From positions 22,832-86,831 of the forward strand of contig JAGYPA010000012.1 in the NCBI GenBank assembly GCA_018399255.1: a stretch of DNA of 64,000 bases. Direction: 5' to 3'. This document shows positions 52,283 to 60,600 of the stretch, one piece after another. The translations under genes and the position numbers were made by a program. The stretch is from Spirochaetales bacterium (GTDB taxonomy: Bacteria > Spirochaetota > Spirochaetia > JABMQR01). Below the pieces are notes generated by a model. That model was not told the origin of the DNA. It was given only the letters and a program-made list of their open reading frames with translations, and searched no databases. How positions within the stretch are numbered: position 1 is the first letter of the stretch; each line of letters begins with the position of its first letter.

Positions 52283-53206
52283 CTATACAGGAGATCGCGT
52301 CAGGCTGATAAGATTGAGCAGCTCTATCCGGTTCGATACCGAACACTTCCGGTAGATATTGTAGGCGTGAGTCTCCACTGTGCGGGGGGATATGCAGAGA
52401 ATATCGCCGATCTCCTTCCCGCTCTTACCCTCAACCAGCAGCCGCAGTATATCGGCTTCGCGCTTGCTGATCTGGTAGTCACGGACAAAGTGGTCCGGAA
52501 CATCATAATTTTTTCCCAGCGACTCAGAGAACAGCCTCATAAAAACGAGGACATCGTTGAAGCACCAGACAAAAATAAACAGGCCTGTAAGGCCGGTTTC
52601 AATAATGAACATATGGGGAACTGATGCTGTCGATATTCCCGTAACAACGAAAAAAGCGGCGAACAGACCGAAAAACAGATAGGCAACACCTGATATGACA
52701 AGAAACGATCCCAGGCTTTTCACCCGGGCATAGCGGGGCTGCTTCCGAAGATACATCCAAACTGCTGCCATTCCCGCCCCGAGACCAAAATTATAGATGA
52801 AGGTGACGGCGGTTGCCATCCAGCTGATGCCGAAAACAGTCCAGGTCAAGGCTGATGCCAGTACCACAGCTGGTATAATAAGGGCCAGAAGCCTGGTTTT
52901 TACCGGAACGCTATCGCAGAGCAATGCCGAGAACAGCAGCTGAACCACATAAGCGATCATTACCGAAATGCCGATCCGGATCCAGGCAACACTGAGAACC
53001 AGCGCATTCGAGGGGGATTCCATCAACTGGGTGATAAAATAGAGATAAGTGAGCAGGACAAACCAGAAAGCAGTCAGCAGCAGGTAGATAATATACAGCA
53101 TCCTGTAGGTATCATGCTGCTTGCGGTAGAGAATATAGGATAACCCCACCGCACCGAACATCAGGGAAAAACAGAATATGTTGAACCAGAATACTGCGGC
53201 TTCCAT
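52283..53206 (-). CDS. Membrane-anchored LuxR-type transcriptional regulator
   Basis: A 307-residue protein. Residues ~1-235 contain seven hydrophobic helices (for example YIIYLLLTAFWFVLLTYLYFI, LFIFVWCFNDVLVFMRLF). The C-terminal ~60 residues are a LuxR HTH (ISKREADILRLLVEGKSGKEIGDILCISPRTVETHAYNIYRKC). The regulator would bind DNA while held in the membrane. A TATAAT lies 8 nt before the ATG and the intervening TCCTCTCC is not an SD, so a leaderless mRNA is predicted. It is upstream and in the same direction as the hydrolase/ABC genes. Confidence 0.85.
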   Translation of the reverse strand: MEAAVFWFNIFCFSLMFGAVGLSYILYRKQHDTYRMLYIIYLLLTAFWFVLLTYLYFITQLMESPSNALVLSVAWIRIGISVMIAYVVQLLFSALLCDSVPVKTRLLALIIPAVVLASALTWTVFGISWMATAVTFIYNFGLGAGMAAVWMYLRKQPRYARVKSLGSFLVISGVAYLFFGLFAAFFVVTGISTASVPHMFIIETGLTGLFIFVWCFNDVLVFMRLFSESLGKNYDVPDHFVRDYQISKREADILRLLVEGKSGKEIGDILCISPRTVETHAYNIYRKCSVSNRIELLNLISLTRSPV

Positions 53207-53214
53207 GGAGAGGA

Positions 53215-53220
53215 ATTATA
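53215..53220 (-). promoter_or_regulatory. -10 box of the membrane LuxR gene (probably leaderless)
   Basis: TATAAT on the minus strand, followed by 8 nt and the ATG at 53206. The -35 is weak. Confidence 0.5.
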
Positions 53221-53271
53221 GCAGAAGATTCGACTGCTGAACAGAATTTGATAAAATTTTACGCTATTTTG

Positions 53272-53970
53272 CTACGGGCGTTTCCGACAGGCCAGATGGC
53301 AGAAATATTCGATAACTGTGGCAATTTTATCGCTGAGAGAGACCACGACACTCTCAAGATAGCGCGGCGGGGAAGACGTCTTGGGAAACATATGCTTGAG
53401 GATACTGTCAGCCTCCCGTTCAGATACCGGAAAATAGCGGCGGGCATTATCAAGGGCTATTTGGGGATGTTCCCTGCCATGCAGAGCTTTTGAATTGTCT
53501 GTTGCCTTCCGCTCTCTCCAGTCGTAGAGAAAAAAATCATGCAGCAGACCGCCCCGGGCTGAGGCCGTATAATTCAGACTGAGCACCTTTGCAATGCAGT
53601 AGGATATATATGCTACCCTGTTAACATGATCATAAATGTGATTTGTGTGATGGCGATAATCCTTCAGCTTGATAAACTCTTCATGTAAAAGAATATCCTG
53701 TACAATGGAGACAAATTCCACGCGCCTGGGAAGCAGTTTCTGAACAGGAGAAGTATCCGCCCTCGCCATCATGTAATGCACATGCACAGCTGACAGCAAT
53801 ATAAGCAGCGAAGCAGCCAGCATAAATTCCACCGAAGGGGCGGTAATCAGCTGAAAAATAGGAATTGATATGGGGATGGGGATGGGGATGGGGATGGGGA
53901 TGGAGGTAAGTGTGTCTGAAAGCATAAACAGCAGGAAGAAGCTCGATACGATGTGAAACAACCTCTTCAA
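53272..53970 (-). CDS. HD-domain phosphohydrolase with N-terminal membrane helices
   Basis: A 232-residue frame. The N-terminal region has two hydrophobic segments separated by an (IP)n tract encoded by a hexamer repeat. The C-terminal ~150 residues form an HD domain (KDYRHHTNHIYDHVNRVAYISYCIAK, GGLLHDFFLYDW, LHGREHPQIALDNARRYF) that keeps the histidine and HD metal ligands. It may be a nucleotidase or cyclic-nucleotide enzyme, with substrate unknown. The track start is a TTG without SD; an ATG 15 codons later (53925) is the alternative. Confidence 0.75.
   Translation of the reverse strand: MKRLFHIVSSFFLLFMLSDTLTSIPIPIPIPIPISIPIFQLITAPSVEFMLAASLLILLSAVHVHYMMARADTSPVQKLLPRRVEFVSIVQDILLHEEFIKLKDYRHHTNHIYDHVNRVAYISYCIAKVLSLNYTASARGGLLHDFFLYDWRERKATDNSKALHGREHPQIALDNARRYFPVSEREADSILKHMFPKTSSPPRYLESVVVSLSDKIATVIEYFCHLACRKRP
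53870..53903. repeat. (TGGGGA)5 hexamer repeat with G-quadruplex potential
   Basis: Five GGGG runs (53872, 53878, 53884, 53890, 53896) separated by AT. The coding strand of the HD gene reads Ile-Pro repeats. G-runs are on the template strand. Confidence 0.9.
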
Positions 53971-54231
53971 ATACTGCTGATTCCAGTTTCCAAAAAATCC
54001 TGCTATATGCGATATATACAGTTTAGTACTCCTCTGATGTCATTAAAAGGAATCTACGAAAATGAGATGTCTTCGTCAAGCTCCCGCGTTCTGCAAACTA
54101 TATATACGCAGTCTGTGCATCATTCGTACATGACGGCTGACTAGTGAACATCCTCTCCACCCGTCTAACACCTACGTCGGGATCAAGGTTACGTAATAAA
54201 TCGCATTCATCTCCTGGGCAGTTAATGACTT

Positions 54232-54951
54232 TTAGAGCGGCAGAAGGCTCATGACAAGCCCGATCAGTCCTCCGAAAACCCCTCCCCAGATTACCAGCCA
54301 GCCAAGATGTCGGGCAATCATATCCTGAATAATCTGCTTGACCAGCTGTGGCGTCAGCTCTTCGAGACGTGACTCGACTATCAGCTCCACCTTCTGCTTG
54401 ATGGAATTGATAAGATTACCCTGATCTCCCATTGAGGACTTCAGGGCTTCCTTGAACTCGGGCTGCTGCGCCTGCTGCTTGACAAACTGTTTGATTTTCT
54501 GTTCAAAGGGCGCACGAAAACCCTCAAGGACTACGGCCCCGCCGAACAAATTGAGCATACCCCCGAATGATGACTCCAGAATTACCGATGTCAGGGAGGA
54601 AAAGGCGGCGTCATAGTCGATGGCCTCGAGCGCAGGGTCAAGATTTATCTGAACATCGCTGCCCTTCAGTGTATCAGAAAGAAACTTCTGCATATTTTCT
54701 TCAGTGAAGAACTGCTGCATAATCAGCTTTCTGATGCCCCGCTTGAAGTCTTCAAAGTGGTTGGGAACTACTCCCGAGCCGTAAAGCAGCGGAACTTTTT
54801 CAAAAAGCATATGGATCGCCAGCCAGTTGGTGACGGCCCCGGATAAAGCAAAAAACCCCACCGTACGGATCTGCTCTCCGAACCAGGGAGAGAAATACCC
54901 GGCAACAATAACCAGCGCTGCAATTAGATTTGTGACAAAACTCTTGTTCAT
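54232..54951 (-). CDS. DUF445-family membrane protein
   Basis: A 239-residue protein from ATG 54951 (SD AGGAG). Membrane helix near the N-terminus (LIAALVIVAGYFSPW) and another at the C-terminus (WLVIWGGVFGGLIGLVMSLLPL). FFALSGAVTNWLAIHMLFEKVPLLYGSGVVPNHFEDFKRGIRKLI is the DUF445 signature. Function is not established. It is divergent from the RND-type exporter. Confidence 0.82.
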   Translation of the reverse strand: MNKSFVTNLIAALVIVAGYFSPWFGEQIRTVGFFALSGAVTNWLAIHMLFEKVPLLYGSGVVPNHFEDFKRGIRKLIMQQFFTEENMQKFLSDTLKGSDVQINLDPALEAIDYDAAFSSLTSVILESSFGGMLNLFGGAVVLEGFRAPFEQKIKQFVKQQAQQPEFKEALKSSMGDQGNLINSIKQKVELIVESRLEELTPQLVKQIIQDMIARHLGWLVIWGGVFGGLIGLVMSLLPL

Positions 54952-55151
54952 GCCTGACTCCTGCTGAAAATGACATACCATATATTCTGACAGCGGGTCA
55001 ACAGGAGAACTGCAGGTAATTACATGTCAAGTACAAGACAGCCCGACATCCCCCATCCACCCGCATCCACCCGCAAAAAAGTTTTGTGCTTGACATATTA
55101 ATAGATTGAAGATTACTCTAAAATGGATGCAAGAGGTAGAAGGAGCGTAAA

Positions 55152-55181
55152 GTGACCAATAAAGCAAATGCAGGATTATGA
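55152..55181 (+). CDS. 9-codon upstream ORF coupled to the exporter gene
   Basis: GTG ACC AAT AAA GCA AAT GCA GGA TTA TGA, a leader peptide (M)TNKANAGL. A strong SD (GAAGGAGCG) precedes the GTG. Its TGA overlaps the ATG of the exporter gene (ATGA), so ribosomes ending here can restart on it. The exporter itself has only a weak AGGA. Confidence 0.55.
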   Translation: MTNKANAGL

Positions 55182-57418
55182 AAAAATACTTCAGTACCAT
55201 CTGGTCAGATACTTTCAGCTATATTTCCCTTGCTCTTTATGGACTGCTGATCATCACTGCAGCCTTGTTTATTCGAAATCTGCAGGTTGCCGGCGGCATT
55301 GATGAAAACTTGCTTCCTTCAGCCAATGCATACAGTCAGAAGACCAGCCTCTGGCATAATGAGTTTCCTGTACAGCAGGCAGCTATAATAAATATCGCAT
55401 TCGATGATTCTCGTCCGTTCTCCCGGGAAAATCTGCAGAGGGCAAAGCTGCTTACCGAGCAGCTTCGTCAGAACGAACTCATCAGGGAGGTCTACGCCAT
55501 CACCAGCCTCGATGACAGCGGCCCGGACTCATTTACTGAAGAACCTTTCATGAATATTCAAGATCCGACGTCCCTTATCAAAGCCGAGCAGGCAATTCAA
55601 GAAATTCAGGTTCTCAAGTCCCTCTTTCTCAGCAGCAACAGCCGGGCTTTGCTTTTATATGTTGTAATTGAGGATTCCGCTGCAGCCGAAGATTTCGGGA
55701 GGTATTTTGACGAATTACGGGCAGAATGGAAAATATCCAGCATTAAGCTCTCGATTGCCGCCCCTCTTTATTATGAGTACCAAAACAGAAATCTTATAAT
55801 CCAGGAACTGATCCAGATTTGTGCAGGAGCCTTTCTCATTCTTCTTATCATCTATTTCATCTTTACCGGCAGCCCGAGAGCTTCCCTTGTTTTTTTAGTC
55901 AACAGCCTTATTCCTTCATTCATTCTTTTCGGGTTTATGACGCTTTTCGGAAAACCGATTGATATCATGACAATCTTTCTCCCGCTGCTGCTGTTCTCGA
56001 TAACCACTGCCTACAGCATTCACTACTTTAAGACAAGAGAAGTGCTGGGGAGCAGAAAGCTGACCCTCGAATCAATAGGCACAATTATTATGCTGTCGGC
56101 ATTTACTACCATCATCGGCTATACCAATCTGCTCTTTATTGAAGGGGAATCGATACGACGACTTGGTGCTTCGCTTATTATCGGCATCATGCTGGCGGTA
56201 TTTTCTATTCTTTGGTGCGTTCCGACGGTAGTGGAAAAGGTTCCCCCAAGAAAATTGAGGGGATGGGAATTACGGCTCCGGTCCACCAGCTTTCCTGCCG
56301 GCAAAAGCGGCAGGGTCATCGTCTCTATATTTATCGGCATTCTTCTTTTCAGTCTCGGAGGACTCTACTGGTATGGCCCTTCGTGGCATTTCAAGGATGG
56401 TTTTCAGCGCGAATTCCGGCCTTGGGTTCTTATCCGTCAGGAGGAAGAGCTGTTTGCTGAAAACAATGGATTTATACGGGAAATTGATGTCTTCATCGAT
56501 ACGGGAATTGAATATGGACTTATTGAACTGGAAATCTATCATATAATTGAAGAACTGACCGACGAGATTCGCAGCCTCGATACGCCGGCGAGAGTGATCA
56601 GCTATACCGATATTACTGCCTACGGAAATGGGATCCTCTATGGTGAGCATAAGGAAATTCCTCCGCATTCAGAAGTAGAAATTGGGGAAACACTTGAACT
56701 TGTTTCTTCTAATCGAAGCGATATTCCGCTGGATCTTTTTGTGGACATCTCTTTCCAGAAAACACGACTTATTGTACGCTACGACTCCTCTTCGGTGACC
56801 AACAGTCATCAAAGCTATCTGCTGGACAAGAAAATTGTTGATACAATTGAAGCCTTACTCTCACCCCATACCTATCTGGATGTGCATCTTTCCGGTCTGC
56901 CGATTCTGCAGAAAGAGCTGATCAACTACTACCTCGGCATGGTCGCCAAGGCATCGATATACTTTTTTCTGCTCGTTGCAGCTATCGGTTTTCTGGTGCT
57001 GCGCTCGATAAGAAAGTGCCTGCTGCTGGTTCTTCCCTCATTTCTTGCCATGCTCTTCTATGCGGGTATTAACGGCTGGCTGCGGCAGCCGATTTCTGTT
57101 TTCAACATTTTCGGTCTGTATACCCTGCTGGGCATCAGCGTCGATGACACCTTCTACTTTCTCATCCACCACCGACGCGAAGAGCGCTCCAGTAAGGGAA
57201 TCTCTCCCTATGCTGTCGTAACAAAGGTTTACCGCAGGACTGGCATCAATATTCTTGAAACCACTCTGATTATTTCTGGCGGAATAGCGGCCGCCCTTGC
57301 TTCAGGCGTCATGCCCATATTCAACACCATTCTGGTAACCTTGCTGGCTCTTAACTTCTCCACAGCAACTACTCTTTTTATCATGCCGCGGTTTCTCTTC
57401 CGTGAAGGCAGTATTTAG
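55178..57418 (+). CDS. RND/MMPL-type membrane exporter
   Basis: A 746-residue protein with about 12 membrane helices in two halves, each preceded by a large extracytoplasmic loop. GAFLILLIIYFIFTGSPRASLVFLVNS, FLPLLLFSITTAYSIHYFKTREV and FGLYTLLGISVDDTFYFLIHHRREE match the RND/MMPL helix 4-5 region, including conserved acidic residues. Likely a lipid or hydrophobic-compound exporter. The ATG lies within the stop of a 9-codon upstream ORF. Its TAG is duplicated by the direct repeat CAGTATTTAG. TTGACA at 55090 is a possible -35. Confidence 0.85.
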   Translation: MKKYFSTIWSDTFSYISLALYGLLIITAALFIRNLQVAGGIDENLLPSANAYSQKTSLWHNEFPVQQAAIINIAFDDSRPFSRENLQRAKLLTEQLRQNELIREVYAITSLDDSGPDSFTEEPFMNIQDPTSLIKAEQAIQEIQVLKSLFLSSNSRALLLYVVIEDSAAAEDFGRYFDELRAEWKISSIKLSIAAPLYYEYQNRNLIIQELIQICAGAFLILLIIYFIFTGSPRASLVFLVNSLIPSFILFGFMTLFGKPIDIMTIFLPLLLFSITTAYSIHYFKTREVLGSRKLTLESIGTIIMLSAFTTIIGYTNLLFIEGESIRRLGASLIIGIMLAVFSILWCVPTVVEKVPPRKLRGWELRLRSTSFPAGKSGRVIVSIFIGILLFSLGGLYWYGPSWHFKDGFQREFRPWVLIRQEEELFAENNGFIREIDVFIDTGIEYGLIELEIYHIIEELTDEIRSLDTPARVISYTDITAYGNGILYGEHKEIPPHSEVEIGETLELVSSNRSDIPLDLFVDISFQKTRLIVRYDSSSVTNSHQSYLLDKKIVDTIEALLSPHTYLDVHLSGLPILQKELINYYLGMVAKASIYFFLLVAAIGFLVLRSIRKCLLLVLPSFLAMLFYAGINGWLRQPISVFNIFGLYTLLGISVDDTFYFLIHHRREERSSKGISPYAVVTKVYRRTGINILETTLIISGGIAAALASGVMPIFNTILVTLLALNFSTATTLFIMPRFLFREGSI

Positions 57419-57674
57419 CAGTATTTAGCCAACATTATATTGCGGAATCTCATTTTACGGCTTATGATTTATTATGTAACTATTGCAGTAGGCATTGGGT
57501 ATAAAAGAGCGGGTAAATGAGAATCATATAAAGTATACATACCTAAAGTATTTTTTTTGAGCTTCTTGCAGCCGACATTTGCAGTAATGAGGCTCTGAGT
57601 TTTTATTTGTATAAATACATTCTTTTTCTGCTTGCATGCTGTTTTACTGAATTATGACAAATTGGGGGTAGAGT
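57419..57674 (+). promoter_or_regulatory. 256-nt leader of the giant surface protein
   Basis: AT-rich region between the exporter and the giant gene. TGTATAAAT near 57608 and GGTATAAAAG near 57502 look like -10 elements, without convincing -35 boxes. It also holds a 10-bp direct repeat (CAGTATTTAG twice) at the exporter stop. No terminator is clear. Confidence 0.35.
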
Positions 57675-60600
57675 ATGTTGTTACGTTCCACACTGAAAAA
57701 GCTGGCTGTCACTTTTTTTGCGGCGGTCTTTGTCCTGATCTCCCTGGTTCCGGCTGAAGGGGCTCTGCGAAGCGTTCGCACAAGAGCGCTGGATACTCCT
57801 GATATTGTCATAAAACCCTATGCTAACATGAGTTTTGGAACACTGCTGACCCAGTCAATTCTTCGGGCTACTATTATCAACGGTGATGCGGCGACACACC
57901 TGAAAATTGTACTCTCCATCAATATTGACACCGAAGGTGATGAAATAACTGACTGGGACGGCGGGATGGATATCATCATGGAAAGGGCGCTTGACGCCGG
58001 AGCAAGACTGACAATAGATAATGCAGAGATTTTTTCGAATTTCTTAGCCTTTCAAGAAGATTATGATTTTGACTTTGAAAATGCGGCATTCGGTGAGGAA
58101 GGCAGTTCCTACCCCGGAGGGTTGGCAGATGCTTTTGACTTCAGCAGCGGCGGTAATATCGATGCTGACACGTTTTTGAGCATAACACTTCCCGAGGGTG
58201 AATATGAGATGACAATAAAGGTTTTTGATGTGGATGCAGATTCTGTAAATCCTAAAGGAGAAGAAACAGTAACCTTTAAGGTTGTCGATATCGGCAATAT
58301 TACTAATCTATCCACCCCCACCGTGCAGGACCCGGAAGTAACATGGTTCCTGCCGCAAGTACCGATTTATACTTTCAGCTCCTACACCACCACATCAACG
58401 GTAACTATTACCGGCAAAGATGTTAATTACTCAAAAACCATCACTCATGCTGTTCCTGACGGAACAGGCCTGAAAGGCTATCCCGGTGGGACTGACAGCG
58501 GCAATGCCGTACTGGACCTGAGCACCAGCGACCTCAACTTCCGGATGGGAGAAAGCTATTTTCTGAAAGTAGCCTTTAGAGACTGGAATGGAGCTCTGAT
58601 TAACGAACAAGAACAGGGATTCACATTCAGCCCTTCCGCCCCCGTCTACTATTCACCCGCGGGTGGAACCCAGGTTGATGAACTGCAGCCTACGTTTGAA
58701 TGGGCTTTCGATGCCTACGATCCATGGGTCGATACCTATACGCTCATCATAAAGAACAATACCACCAATCAAACCACCACCATACCCGGCATAACCGACG
58801 ACTCTTATACCCTGGATGCGCCGCTCGCGTTCGGCAGCAGCTACGCCTGGCATGTAGTTCCCTACTATACCAGTGACGGAGCAGCCTTCTATGTGACTCC
58901 ACCGTCCACGGCCTCCTTTTCTACCATTGCCCATACAGCCCCCGAAGTTACGCTCAGCGAACCGGCCGCGGGCAATCGCCTCCTTGCAGGAGAGAGCTAC
59001 GACTTTTCGGTATCATTCGAGACCTTTAACGACGCTTCGGTTGCCGACAGCGATATTGTCTGGCTGATTGGCGGCAGCACCTATACTGGAGAATCAATAA
59101 CCTACACGCCGTCAGGCAGATATCCCAATGACTCCCTGGAAGTAAGCTGCACCGTAACGGATTCAGCCGGCGGAACAGCAACTGCAGCTGCCAACGTTAC
59201 AGTTCTTGCGCCCGAGGCTGCCGTTGCCGGAGGAAACCTTACCAGATTTGCCAACGAGGAAGCTTCATTCGCTCTCGACAATGCGAGAACCAGGGACGCC
59301 GACAGTTTCGCATGGACCGTAACGGATCCTGACGGCGATACCGAGACAGATTCCGGCAGCAGCATCAACGTCAGCTTTGCCAAACTCGGCACCTATACCG
59401 TCACAGTCGCTGCTGTAACCGAAGACGACTATGGCAACGAGACAGAGGTTTCAGGCAATACTGTTTCCATCGAAGTATCCAGCCAGGGAGCACCCATCGC
59501 CGCCTTTGAAAGTCCAAGATCCCAAGGACTTTTGATGGTTGATGAGACCGTTCCCTTTACGGTATCGATAGCAGGCCCCAATGCGATTGCAAAGACAGTG
59601 TGGAGCATAAACGGGGAAGAAACCGAATATGACGGAGCCCGGGAGGAAATATCCTTTACTCCTGATGCTTCCTATCTGCAGTCCGGCCAGACAGGGACGG
59701 TAACGGTAACCTGTCAGGTGGAAGATGAGTTTGGTGACAGTTCGGTTCTGGTTTCCAGAAACTTTCTGGTTATCGAACCCGGCGTCTCCTTTATCAGTGT
59801 ATCGGAAGACAGCAGCTGGTCATTGGGAACTCCGCTTAACGGTTCCCTCAAGGCAGATTTTGCCCAGTCCACCCGCTGGTACGTCGACGGAAATCTGCAG
59901 CCCCGCGGCAGCTCCTACAATTTCAGCACACCCGGTGAGCATACGCTCAAAGCTGAGGCGAGCTGGCTTGCAGTTAATAGCTCGGGAGGAGAATCCACCC
60001 ATGAAGAGAGCACTGAGTTCTCGATATACGTAAAGGACAGTGTTCCGCCGACCCTTGCCATAACTTCACCGGACAATATCGCTAGTCTCTCATTTATTAC
60101 CAGCGTTGATTACAATTTTGTCGGCGAGGTAGTTTCCGATTCCCAGATCACCCGCAGATGGTGGACCTTCGGCAGCAGCTCGGAACAGGAGACCGATGAG
60201 AGCGGGCTGGTTACCCATCAATTTGCTCCGGGAACAACCGGCTCGGTCAAGGCAGTATTTTATGCCCAGAACACCGACGACGTAACCGGTAAGAAAGAGG
60301 TAAATCTTACGGTTCTCGACCCGACTGTTACTGTTCAATGGCCGTCTCAGACAATCTATGCTGCCGCTGCAGCAGTCCCGGTTTTCGGAACAGCTTCGGC
60401 AGGAACCCTCTACTGGAGTATTGAGGGCAATACGAGTGACGGAGACTCAATTTCGCAGGAGTACCGGAACAGTATCTGGGACAGGAAATTTGTAAAACCC
60501 GGCACCTATACTATAGCACCGCTTGTTAAAATCTCTGCGGCCTCCCCATCTGGAGGGACAGAGGAGTATACCAGAGACAATGATGATTCATTTGAGGTAA

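Noticed and set aside
53870-53903. CRISPR or satellite array
   Set aside because: Simple hexamer microsatellite inside an open gene, no spacers.
55060-55080. Regulatory repeat CATCCACCCG x2
   Set aside because: Only two short copies with no neighbouring symmetry; too little to claim a function.
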